DNA of 10,000 nucleotides from Penaeus vannamei (GCF_042767895.1 NC_091570.1:14305196-14315195), one strand, 5' to 3'; counted from the stretch's first letter, positions 1 to 8,378 are shown. Notes: generated from the sequence alone by a model not told the origin. A program made the numbers and translations.

Positions 1-918
1 CGTCACCAAGAAGTTTCTTCAGGAGGGAGTCACCGCGGGAGAAGGAAGGGTCGAGAGAGGCAGGCGGAGGTAAAGAGGTATGCGGAAGCCTCAAACTGGT
101 CATACGCTGGGAAAGTGCTACTTCTAGCTACGATCTGAGCCCTCAGACTTGGCCAACATATCAAAGTGAGTCCTCGAGTCCAACTCTAAAACCATGAGGA
201 AAGTAAAAGACTGGCACGAGGGAACAGTTACACGCATTACGAGAGAACTTTTACCACGGACGAAAACGCACCTGCCGGAGTAGCGTAGCAGCCTTTGCGA
301 AAGAGCGACCGAAACGCGCCGTTACGTGCACAAGACGAGACTTCCGGAAGAGAGTGGGAGAAAGTGTGTCGGTGCGTAATGATTTCCTATATCCAAACTT
401 CTCATTCTCCGCTGCTCAGTCTTGCCAAGCAATCTCCTTTTCGGGGACTAATAAATGGGCGTCTTGGGAATCGCGACGCCTGACTTGGGGAGGAAGCCAA
501 TGCAAGGCTGGGAGAGTAGAGTTGGTTATCGAGCCGAATCTTGGTCGCTTCATAATGAGGATTCGATTTGTTACTTGATATGGTCGGGTCACTGTTTACC
601 TAATGCGACAGATTCGTAAACAATACAGAACAAATACGTATATTTATGTATATACAAGATAACGCATCTTATAGATAAGCTGACCCTGTCCCACGGCCAA
701 TGATGAAGTAGGAATGATTTCATTCTTTAAAAAATATTTCACAACGTAACATCAAATTCAGTAAAAGAGTAAGAATGTGCGGTAAGTAGGTAAACTAAGC
801 CCGGCAGTAAGGCAGAGGCGAGAGCAAGGAAGCAAGACTGTTAGAGTGTGGGTGTTACATGCAAGCAGTAGTAGCCGCATAGTATCCCCGCATAAATGAC
901 GTAAGTGTACACACGCTA
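1..918. other. Complex sequence without a supported gene
   Basis: No frame longer than about 75 codons is open, and those present show no recognisable domain. An AATAAA hexamer near 448 and a short hairpin around 656-670 (AAGAT/ATCTT arms) are the only motifs seen; both are expected by chance. An ATF-like TGACGTAA lies at 897-904, next to the microsatellite. It could be intron or intergenic DNA of an animal genome. Confidence 0.5.
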
Positions 919-970
919 CGCACGCACGCGCACGCGCACGCACGCACACACACACCTCTCTCTCTCTCTG

Positions 971-1039
<69 letters not shown>
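919..1039. repeat. Compound microsatellite (CR)n-(CT)7-(TA)34
   Basis: Three abutting tracts are read directly. At 919-954 there is an alternating CG/CA run. At 956-969 there is (CT)7. At 972-1039 there is an uninterrupted (TA)34, separated only by GT. The CG/CA part is a classic Z-DNA-prone alternation, and the TA part is self-complementary and can extrude as a cruciform. Several frames stay open across it on both strands (Ile-Tyr, Arg-Ala, His-Thr repeats), but these only reflect the repeat. Immediately downstream (1041-1055) is a C-rich stretch. Confidence 0.97.
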
Positions 1040-1045
<6 letters not shown>

Positions 1046-2035
1046 CGCCCCCCTCCAACACACATCAAAGACACCACGCCCCGACCGCCACACGCGCTGC
1101 AATCCCCGCAGGGCCACACACAGCAAGCACGCGCACGCTCTGGCTCAGAAAGACAACGCGGACAAAAAGGACCCACTCCAGGCTGTCGGAAGCAAGACTC
1201 CTCTTCACTTCCCTCCTTCCGCGCTCGCCCCCAAAAGGACTCACGACTCCCTATGCAAGATCCTCAGACAGAAATGCAATGCAATGTTGCCAAGAACAAG
1301 ACGTGAATTCCCTGAGACATCTAAATGCCTCCACAACAAAAGCTTCATGGCAGTCTATCAACAAGTCACTTTTTAGAGAAACAAACTGAAATCTTGGTCC
1401 TCTTGCCTTGCAGGGGAATATGCCTCACTGCATATAAACGATGATGAAAAAATGAATAACGCCACGTGGCAGGAAGAATAATTGTATGGAACGAAGGGAA
1501 CGAACGCTAATTTCAATAGCAAGATGGAACACAAGGGGAAGAGGAGAATAACCGAGAGAAAGGGTGGTGAGGAAAAAATTCCGCTGATGGAAAACGATTA
1601 CGTGAGAAGGAAGCAAGTTAGGAGGGAACGGGAATAAATACAAACTATGGTAAAAATGAAGAATCCGTGAAAATAATGGCGAAAGGTTTTATATAAGGAA
1701 AAGAAATGAGAAGTGAGCGGAATATAATGGTAACGACCCAAAACACACAGCGAATCGAGTTTAATCAAAGCTTAACTATGCGGCTGTCAGCGACGGTTAT
1801 AGGAACAACTACAAAACCTGAGCCAGATGGAGCATAACTAGTCATTACAGCCGCCACGCCATGCCAGGGCTTCATTACGCCGAGTCTTTGTGTCGCACTC
1901 AGGCGCTCCCCATCACTAGGGCCCGACACTTCCTTCAGAACGAACCTCCCAAGAGCATTCGACCCTCATCCCTCTATCAGTCACGTTATCGTTCGCTCGA
2001 GCAGATTATCTTCATTCTGTCAATGGAAACGGCGA
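1040..2035. other. Unique sequence, no gene recognised
   Basis: The first 150 bases are C-rich with scattered CACA and GCGC, probably old microsatellite flank. From about 1300 to 1740 the plus strand is A/G-rich. A TATA-like TATATAA sits at 1690-1696 with no initiator at the expected distance. The frames at 1861-2046 (plus) and 1425-1643 (minus) are short, match no family I know, and have no supporting signals. Confidence 0.45.
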
Positions 2036-2791
2036 ATGCTAACTGACATTGCCATTATCCCAAGATATTACACATTAATGGAGACTCGTGTCTGGAGGGA
2101 CCACGTGCGAGACCGAGAGGCCACGATGCTGTGTCACCTGGACGTCAGCGGGCGGCAGTCCTCACGTCACGCGATACGCTCGCCACCTGTCACCTCAAAC
2201 AAACAACAGAGAAAAGTTCCAGGCGAGGCTAATGGTTTGGCCCACGAGAGGGATGATCTGACTTCCAAACACACTCGAGTTCACTGTGATGCTTTCACAG
2301 ATTCGGGCATCTCGTGGCTTACTCACACAGCCCATGACGTTATTCAAACATGTCCGACATTCAGCGGAAGAATAGATTCGATCCACCTCTTACTCTTAAT
2401 TCAAGAGTTCAAGTTCTTCGTCGATCGCTTTTCAATTCCTCTAGCAAACCCTAGCACCAGAATTAGGACTAGTAAGCCTTACAGCTACGTGGATCAAAGT
2501 CTCCTCCTCTTCATACATTGATTTATGGACAGCGTCGTCCCTTCAGTGGATTCAAATGCCGATAGAGCAGGTATGTCCAAGACTCAAGTACCCGAAGAAA
2601 CGAACGATAGATCGCGGTGCAACGTGGCTATAATCAAGCACGTAACTCGCGGAGCTACTTGGCAGCGACGACAGCAAGCACCCTGCCCCCCCTCCCTAAC
2701 TCCCCGCTCTCTGGGCACCATATCCCGCCTACATCTCGGACAGGGTGTCGATACAAAGTTGAATGACCATCAAAACTCCGCACAAAAGTAA
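2036..2791 (+). other. Two same-phase open frames split by one TGA; coding status unknown
   Basis: An ATG at 2036 opens 161 codons ending in TGA at 2519-2521. In the same phase, a second ATG at 2525 opens a further 88 codons ending at 2791. Together they make about 250 codons interrupted once. No domain, signal peptide or membrane segment is recognisable, and both products are rich in Ser, Thr and Arg, as chance translations often are. The first ATG has a poor context (C at -3, C at +4). A length of 161 codons is near what is expected by chance in 20 kb of strand at this base composition. An inactivated gene, an exon pair or chance are all possible; chance is most likely. Confidence 0.12.
2681..2705 (-). 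other. G-quadruplex motif on the minus strand
   Basis: The plus strand has C runs of 3, 7, 3 and 4 separated by 2, 1 and 5 bases. The minus strand therefore satisfies the usual four-run G3+ quadruplex rule with short loops, and the plus strand could form an i-motif. It lies about 260 bases upstream of the candidate core promoter. Folding is inferred from the pattern only. Confidence 0.6.
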
Positions 2792-2841
2792 ACAAATGAA
2801 CAAGACCTTTCTTAATTCCGCTTCTCATCCCCCTCCGTTCG

Positions 2842-2867
2842 CCCCCCCCCCACCCTACCCAAGTCCC
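2842..2867 (-). other. Second G-quadruplex motif on the minus strand
   Basis: A run of ten C is followed by three CCC runs with spacers of 1, 2 and 4 bases, so the minus strand carries four G runs of at least three. It is about 70 bases upstream of the CRE/GC-box pair. Quadruplex motifs are often enriched near animal promoters, but whether this one folds or matters is not shown by the sequence. The C10 run is also a likely length-variable homopolymer. Confidence 0.6.
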
Positions 2868-2883
2868 TCTACGACACGCGCTC

Positions 2884-2971
2884 GCTGAGTCAACACCTAC
2901 AATGAATGATTAGCTCTTATGGGAGGGCTCGGGGCGGTGACGTCAGCACAACTCCTCATTTACCGTCAGTC
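2884..2971 (+). promoter_or_regulatory. Candidate TATA-less promoter: AP-1 site, GC box, CRE, initiator
   Basis: TGAGTCA (AP-1/Maf-like) is at 2886-2892. GGGGCGG (Sp/KLF GC box) is at 2931-2937. It directly abuts TGACGTCA, a perfect palindromic cAMP-response element bound by CREB/ATF proteins, at 2938-2945. TCAGTC at 2966-2971 fits the arthropod initiator TCAKTY, placing a possible start at A2968, 23 bases past the CRE. No TATA box lies around -30, and no good downstream promoter element is seen at +28. Downstream, the first plus-strand ATG does not occur until 3227, and GAGAG-type sequence follows at 3121-3134. Each motif is short; the argument is their tight spacing and order. The CRE and GC box work in either orientation, so the direction rests on the initiator alone. 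Confidence 0.3.
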
Positions 2972-3120
2972 ATCGTGGAAGGAATCTAATACGCAAGAAG
3001 TGGACTCGCTCGCCATCACTTAAGAGTGTGTGTTGGTACGTGGCCGTGTGAAGGAAGACACGACCCCGATACTGCGGCGGTCGTGGTGCGGCGGGCAAAG
3101 CTCGTACGGGTAGGAGGCGC

Positions 3121-3184
3121 GAGGGAGAGGGAGAAGGGACGGCCACGGGTCCCGTTAGAGGCCCTCTCCGTCTCCCTCTCTCTC
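3121..3184. repeat. Imperfect GA/CT inverted repeat (hairpin)
   Basis: The purine arm 3121-3134 pairs with the pyrimidine arm 3171-3184 over 14 positions: 10 contiguous Watson-Crick pairs, one G-T wobble, then three more pairs. Inside it, GGGAC (3136-3140) pairs with GTCCC (3149-3153) around an 8-base loop, and AGAGG/CCTCT sits near 3157-3167. In RNA this would be a stable stem; in DNA it is a cruciform candidate. The GAGAG purine arm also resembles binding sites for arthropod GAGA-type factors. It lies about 150 bases downstream of the candidate initiator. Confidence 0.5.
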
Positions 3185-3190
3185 TCTTAG

Positions 3191-3255
3191 CAGATTGAGG
3201 AGACGCGAACCCTTGTTACGACACGGATGCGGCTCATGCAGCGGCGTTTTTCCCT
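3191..3255 (+). other. Possible short exon bounded by splice-like signals
   Basis: A pyrimidine tract at about 3162-3188 ends in TTAG at 3187-3190, a good 3' splice acceptor shape. GTAAGC at 3256-3261 resembles a 5' splice donor, although the bases before it (CCCT) fit poorly. The 65 bases between are open in one frame and contain the first ATGs downstream of the candidate promoter (3227 and 3236). From 3227 the frame reads Met-Arg-Leu-Met-Gln-Arg-Arg-Phe-Ser and would stop at TAA 3257-3259 if not spliced. Both ATG contexts are weak (C at -3). Alternatively, the region from 2968 to 3255 could be one first exon. The motifs are short and may be coincidental. Confidence 0.15.
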
Positions 3256-3261
3256 GTAAGC

Positions 3262-4791
3262 GAACACCACTTTGGACTTTGTTTCACGCGCGCTTAAATC
3301 AATAAACCATTCGGCGGAACGAAATAACGCTACATTCGACAACGGCCGCGCTGCGAAAATCCCTAACTACCGGGCAAACTTAAGCACCAGAACGGATATC
3401 GGAATCCGTCAGCAAGGCAGCCGATCACACCCTTCGGTCCGGGTATCGGCCGTGACTCTCCCCAAGGCCCTAACACGAAGCCCTTCCTCCAGCAGGACGC
3501 TACAACGCAGGCGAAGGGAATCCAGTGACGTCCGCCGGCGCGACTCAAATATTTACTAGTCTATTTGTTGCGCTTGTTTCTCTGCTCCGGGCGTGCGCGC
3601 AGGAATTCCGTGGATAAAGAGTGTCACGATGCTGTACCACTTCAGCATTGCTCACTTCCCAGGCGATGCCAATTCTAAGCGATTCCTCGAAATGCTCGGC
3701 CAAACCCGGACAATTAGGAGGGCGAGCGAGGGACCGGACGACAGATGCGGGGTAAAAGGCTCGGGCTAAGCAGGAAGGGAAGCAGCAAGCAGAGGGAGAA
3801 GGATGGTCGGCGGCGGTGGGCAGAAAACGAAATAAATGACGGCGGCCGAGCGTGGTAACTGCGGATGAGGCTCGCTTCTCATTTACAATCATTCATTATC
3901 AAAATGTTTCGCCCGCAAGCTTGGGCGCGCGCGGGAAAACACACCTTTTTAAAAAATAAACGTCCTCCAAGTCACCGCTAAACAAAGGAAAAGATATTCC
4001 GCGTAAATTCGCATCGCTGGAAATGGCACAAACAAAACAGAGCGACTAATCAATCCCGTAGTGTTAGGTTCCTGAAACGTTCATCACTGAAGGGAAAACA
4101 GCAGTTGTCTCGTGGCGAACCGCAGTGAAGCGCCGCCGGAGTGGATCACCAGGCCAACATCTGAACTTCACCCACGAAACAAGACAACATAAAAAGCGTT
4201 CCTATGGAGCGCGCTGGGCACAAGGGACGCCAGTGTACCCTTCACTCCGGCAGAAAGTAAGAGGAAGTTTCGCAACGGAACAGCAGCGGCGTGCCGTGGT
4301 GTCGCCGGACCGCCTGATGCCGCCCCATGGTCATGGTCTTCGCCTCACAATTACCGTCGCTACCACGATATGGGCCCTTTGTTCCCCTTCTTTCCATTCA
4401 CACACAGATCAAGCGCGGGCTGTAGGCACGACCTCGCTAATGCATCTTGTATCGATTTCCCTAGCAAACAGCCTAAGTGACACTGGTGGCCAGCCCGGCC
4501 TGCTGCTCCACACCAGCGTTCTTGAACAAGGTCTCATCCATTCCCTTCTCGCGCGTCCGAACTCAGTTTCCCCCAAATGTAAACCAAAATTGACTCGCCG
4601 AGATTTCGCTCGCTCGGAGTCGATAGTTCTTCCTAGTATACGCATTGGCCACGCTAGAAGGCCAGGTACGCAACAATGAGTAACTCTGCTTTAAAGTAAC
4701 CTAGAAGTGGGGTCGATTTGCAGTCACTTCGCGAAGCGCGAAGATAAAGCTCCGTCAATGGCTGCGTCAAGGGCGAATGTTGATGAGTAAA
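3262..4791. other. Unique sequence, no gene recognised
   Basis: Several Arg/Ser-rich frames are open on both strands, the longest a 184-codon plus-strand frame at 4125-4679 that begins at GTG. Its first ATG is at 4317, which leaves 120 codons. None resembles a family I know, and overlapping open frames on the other strand point to low stop density rather than coding. A small inverted repeat with CCCGC/GCGGG arms and a GCGCGCGCG core lies around 3912-3935. AATAAA hexamers at about 3829 and 3955 have no gene to terminate. Confidence 0.45.
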
Positions 4792-4944
4792 ATGTGGCGC
4801 GCAGCTGGACGGTGGCCTGGCGCGCACTTCTTGGCCGTCCTGCTGTTCCTGGCCCTGGCCTGTTGCTGTGTCTGTTATTACCTGGCCTTGTTGCTGTCTC
4901 TGCAATCACCTGATCCTAGCCTGTTGCTGTCTTATGTTATTTAA
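4792..4944 (+). CDS. Candidate 50-residue hydrophobic small ORF (signal-peptide-like)
   Basis: ATG at 4792 has A at -3 but T at +4. The frame runs to TAA at 4942-4944. The product starts Met-Trp-Arg-Ala-Ala-Gly-Arg, giving a positive amino end. A strongly hydrophobic stretch at about residues 12-37 follows, rich in Leu and Ala, with Ala-Leu-Ala before Cys-Cys-Cys at residues 21-26. A short polar segment (Gln-Ser-Pro-Asp-Pro) and a second hydrophobic tail come last. This has the shape of a signal peptide or signal anchor, and the GC-rich codons in the first half differ from the flanks. Against it: the hydrophobic part coincides with a degenerate repeat whose other plus-strand frame is also hydrophobic, no strong splice donor precedes the stop, and no relative is recognised. 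It may be a small membrane protein, a first-exon fragment, or chance. Confidence 0.15.
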   Translation: MWRAAGRWPGAHFLAVLLFLALACCCVCYYLALLLSLQSPDPSLLLSYVI

Positions 4945-5089
4945 TCCCGGCAAGGACTTTTTCTTCTTGTCACTCTCCTCTCCATCTTTACTACAGCTGC
5001 AGTTATCGCCTCAGATTTTGCTGATGTCACCCCTTTTTCCGGCACTCAGTATTGTTCTTGGCCCTCACCTATTGCAACTGGCCCTGGCC
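4849..5089. repeat. Degenerate minisatellite with CTGGCC and TGTTGCTGT units
   Basis: TGTTGCTGT begins at 4861, 4889 and 4922 (spacing 28 and 33), each following a CTGGCC or CCTAGCC. The 12-mer CTGGCCCTGGCC occurs at 4849-4860 and again exactly at 5078-5089, with a diverged unit TTGGCCCTCACC near 5060. The pattern is an old, decayed tandem repeat rather than an active array. It makes plus-strand frames Leu/Cys-rich and minus-strand frames Gln-rich, which explains the open frames over it. Confidence 0.55.
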
Positions 5090-5100
5090 CTTGTTACTAG

Positions 5101-5636
5101 TGTACCACCTGCATTGTCAGCGCGATGATGTTTAATTTTCCTGTTGCCAACTATTCATTCTTTTGTCGAAGAAAGGGCATCGTTGGGTTCAAATGCATTA
5201 AAGGCATATTACAATTATAACAGGACGCAACATTACAACATCTGCCCTATTAGCTCGAGTAACAGCTGGTGAGACGACACAACTTTCTGGCGAGCTGTTA
5301 ACGTAAACATTTGCATCGCACATAGGTCATGTTATATGTAACGTCACTGTTCGTTCTTCTGGCCAAGTCAGAGATACTGAAGGACTGGTTATAGCTGATA
5401 TTTCCCCCCTGAGAAGTGCCGACTCACGTCATGTAGTCATCCCTTCCTGCTCTACAGTAGCATCTCATCCACCTCGATGTGCTGAAGGCAACAGCATCTC
5501 CTCCTGCCTTACAGAAGAAAACTGGAGTTCTCGGGGCTCCGGGGTTTCCACATGGTAGCTTCGAGATGAGGGCGATGGGGGCGGTTGAACCACTACACCC
5601 GAGAGGGCATCGCGTATCGCATTACTAACCCCCTCA
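5101..5636. other. Unique sequence, no gene recognised
   Basis: AT-rich to mixed sequence. GTGAGA near 5270 resembles a splice donor but has no open frame leading into it. GGTTCAAATGC near 5185 resembles a tRNA B box, but no cloverleaf or A box precedes it. GCATCTC occurs twice near 5460-5500. Nothing else is supported. Confidence 0.45.
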
Positions 5637-5768
<132 letters not shown>

Positions 5769-6250
5769 GTGACTCACCCCCTCCCTCTCCGTCGTCTCGC
5801 ACAAACAGCTATGGTGACTCACTCTGGCATCCCGCAATATCCTCCCAGACTTGGCTGGTGTTTCCCCGACTCTTTCCTCCCCCTATCGACTCCACGCGGC
5901 TTCTCCTCTCCCCTCTCGACTCCCTGCAACCCCCATCTCCCCATTCGTCTGACTCGTTTTCAATTAAACCAAATAACATTTGCCTCAGTTTTAAGTCTGG
6001 AAATCCCTTCCCCTCCCATCCATCTAGCAAGTAGATCCTCTCCTCTCGTCCTAGATCTAGACGCCTCATAAACCCTATAGACTCCTTGCCCCGTCTCCCC
6101 TCACAGCTACTGCCTCCCCTTTCCCCTCAAGCCTCCAGTCTCCCCTCTCAGCGTCTTCCTGCCGTCACCCGAGTCAAGAGCCTTGTTTCATCACACCCTT
6201 CACGCTAAGCCTCCCCTTAATCTCGACATCTAATTTTCCGAAACTCACTA
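5769..6250. other. Pyrimidine-rich unique sequence between two repeats
   Basis: The plus strand stays rich in C and T, with many CCCTC and CTCC words but no clean period. Frames at 5769-6071 (plus) and 5809-6069 (minus) overlap on opposite strands and owe their length to low stop density in C/T-rich DNA. It is probably diverged flank of the neighbouring repeats. Confidence 0.45.
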
Positions 6251-7205
6251 TCTCCCTCGCTTTCCCTCTTCCACTCTCCCTTCCTCTCTCTTTCCCTCTT
6301 CCACTCTCCCTTCCTGTCTCTTTCCCTCTTCCACTCTCCCTTCCTCTCTCTTTCCCTCTTCCACTCTTTTCCTCTTCCACTCTCCCTTCCTCTCTTTCAC
6401 TCTTCCTTCCTCTCTCTTTCCCTCTTCCACTCTCAATTCCTCTCTCTTTCCCTCTTCCACTCTCAATTCCTCTCTCTTTCCCTCTTCCACTCTCAATTCC
6501 TCTCTCTTTCCCTCTTCCACTCTCCCTTCCTCTCTCTTTCCCTCTTCCACTCTCCCTTCCTCTCTCTTTCCCTCTTCTCCCTCACCCTTCCTCTCTCTTT
6601 CCCTCTTCTCCCTCACCCTTCCTCTCTCTTTCCCTCTTCTCCCTCACCCTTCCTCTCTCTTTCCCTCTTCTCCCTCACCCTTCCTCTCTCTTTCCCTCTT
6701 CCACTCTCTTTCCCTCTTCCACTCTCTTTTCCTCTTCCACTCTCTTTTCCTCTTCCACTCTCCCTTTCTCTCTCTTTCACTCTTCCTTCCTTCTCTCTTT
6801 CCCTCTTCTCCCTCACCCTCCCTCTCTCTTTCCCTCTTCTCCCTCACCCTTCCTCTCTCTTTCCCTCTTCCACTTCCTCCCTTCCTCTCTTTCCCTCTTC
6901 TCCCTCACCCTTCCTCTCTCTCTTCCCTCTTCTCCCTCACCCTTCCTCTCTCTTTCCCTCTTCTCCCTCACACTTCCTCTCTCTTTCCCTCTTCCACTCT
7001 CCCCTTCCTCTCTCTCTTTCCCTCTTCCACTCTCCCTTCCTCTCTCTTCCCTCTTCCACTCTCCCTTCCTCTCTCTTTCCCTCTTCCACTCTTCCTTTCT
7101 CTCTCTCTCCTTCTTCCACTCTTCCTTCCTCTCTCTTTCCCTCTTCCACTCTCCCTTCCTTTCTCTTTCCTTCTTCCACTCTTCCTTCCTCTCTCTTTCC
7201 CTCAC
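6251..7205. repeat. About 950 bp C/T minisatellite with 30-, 31- and 18-nt unit classes
   Basis: The shared core is CTTTCCCTCTTCCACTCTC or a close variant. Blocks are distinguishable. Canonical 30-nt units (CCACTCTCCCTTCC) run at about 6261-6360. An irregular joint follows at 6361-6420. Three successive 30-nt units with CTCAATTCC occupy 6421-6510. Canonical units return at 6511-6570. Four 31-nt units with CTCCCTCACCC start at 6571, 6602, 6633 and 6664. Four 18-nt units follow at 6691-6762. A mixed, more diverged set continues to about 7205. Minus-strand frames give Glu/Lys/Arg repeats (up to 130 codons). However, the 31-nt units shift the phase, and the flagged frames sit in different phases, so they are not taken as genes. 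The near-pure pyrimidine strand also has triplex potential. Confidence 0.95.
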
Positions 7206-7262
7206 CCAACATACCTCCCTCCCTCCCTCCCATCTCTCTCTCTCTTCACTCTCACTCTCCGA
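7206..7262. repeat. (CCCT)n and (CT)n tail with a minus-strand G-quadruplex motif
   Basis: CCC runs at 7217-7219, 7221-7223, 7225-7227 and 7229-7231 are separated by single T bases. The minus strand thus has four G3 runs with one-base loops, among the most stable quadruplex patterns known. A short (CT)n and CACTCTC words follow to 7262. It forms the downstream edge of the minisatellite. Bases 7263-7433 beyond it show nothing. Confidence 0.8.
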
Positions 7263-7433
7263 CTACTCCCGATTCACCTTCGCCCTTTCCAACATTCTAC
7301 CACGACTCACGACTCTACCAGGCACTCACGTTCGGGTCGATATCGCCCCCAAACACGTCTACGACCCCAGTCCCCCAACCTCCGTCTTGTCCATGCCATC
7401 GCCATGTTTAGGTCACCTGACATCAACTCCTTT

Positions 7434-7582
7434 GGACTTGTAGTTTAAAAGACTTCCCCAGACTTGTAGTTTGAAAGGCTTTCATGGGCTTGTATTTTAA
7501 AGACTTTTTGGGCCTTGTAGTTTAAAAGACTTTTTGAGGCTTGTAGTTTTATGGGGCTTGTAGTTTTACAGACTTTTTTAAG
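7434..7582. repeat. 25/26-nt minisatellite, about six copies
   Basis: CTTGTA begins at 7438, 7463, 7489, 7514, 7540 and 7557, giving spacings of 25, 26, 25, 26 and 17. The unit core is CTTGTAGTTTAAAAGACTTT with point differences in every copy. The fifth copy lacks about nine bases after GTTTTA, so the sixth starts early. The array is AT-rich and unrelated to the C/T minisatellite beside it. I do not recognise the unit. Confidence 0.9.
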
Positions 7583-7719
7583 TGTCGGTCAAAGACTTAT
7601 CTTTGAACTCGAGGTCGTCTATATTTTGTTCACATGGCCCATTACTCTACTAAGCTTTATATAAACAAAAATATGAAGGAGATGGAGGGGAAACAGGACT
7701 TTAAAGAAGAGTAAACACA

Positions 7720-7878
<159 letters not shown>

Positions 7879-8128
7879 TCTAGGAAAGGAAACAAGAAGA
7901 AACGCGGGAAAGGAGGAAAGACAAATAGAGACAGGATCCTCTTTCAACTAACATGATAATTCACTCGTACAAAAAAAAAAACTCAGTTAAGAGGCGCTGA
8001 TGAGGTCCACATGGTCGCCTACTCAATTATGGACGCTTTAATTACAAAAGCCTCAAATTATAAATGCTTATCTGCAATATCAGCTTAAACCTGTCACCCA
8101 GGAAATGGTCTTGTCATGCAAGTCGCTA

Positions 8129-8378
8129 TTTTTCTTTCCCTTCTCCTCTCTTCCACTTTCTTTCTCTTACCATCCTATTCTCTCTCTCACTTTCTTTCTC
8201 TCTCCCACTCTCATATTCCATCTTCCACTTTCTCCCATTTCCTTATCAAGACTAAACATTCTCCGTTTTCTCTCTACTATCCCCACTTACATTTTCTCTC
8301 CGCGTTTACACATTTTCTCTCCAACTCCTTTCTCTCCCCGCTTTCCTTCATCCCTCCCCCTCCCCCTTTCTCCCTCCC
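8129..8378. repeat. Pyrimidine-rich degenerate repeat ending in a G-quadruplex motif
   Basis: Plus-strand C/T dominates with recurring words CTTCCACTTTCT (about 8150 and 8224) and CACTTTCTTTCTCTC. These resemble the CTTCCACTCTC core of the 6.2-7.2 kb minisatellite and may be a decayed relative. At 8352-8378 C runs of 3, 5, 5, 3 and 3 are separated by 1, 1, 5 and 1 bases, so the minus strand has a strong quadruplex motif. Overlapping Ser/Pro/Phe-rich frames up to 142 codons are composition artefacts. Before it, 7876-8128 is unique sequence with an A11 run at 7971-7981. Confidence 0.6.

Noticed and set aside
905..1306. Frames through the CG/CA-CT-TA microsatellite on both strands
   Set aside because: They are open only because dinucleotide repeats lack stops; the peptides are His-Thr, Ile-Tyr and Arg-Ala repeats.
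1690..1696. TATATAA as a TATA box
   Set aside because: No initiator at the expected distance and no credible frame downstream within several hundred bases.
3545..3892. 115-codon minus-strand frame starting at ATG
   Set aside because: No recognisable domain, Arg/Ser/Ala-rich chance-like composition, no splice or promoter signals in support.
4125..4679. 184-codon plus-strand frame
   Set aside because: It starts at GTG; the first ATG (4317) leaves 120 codons. The product is Arg/Ser-rich with no known motif, and a minus-strand frame overlaps it, so chance is the simpler explanation.
5184..5195. GGTTCAAATGC as a tRNA or SINE B box
   Set aside because: The final invariant C is missing and no A box or cloverleaf can be drawn around it.
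6251..7205. CRISPR-like array
   Set aside because: Units are contiguous with no unique spacers, and the composition is simple C/T sequence in a eukaryotic context.
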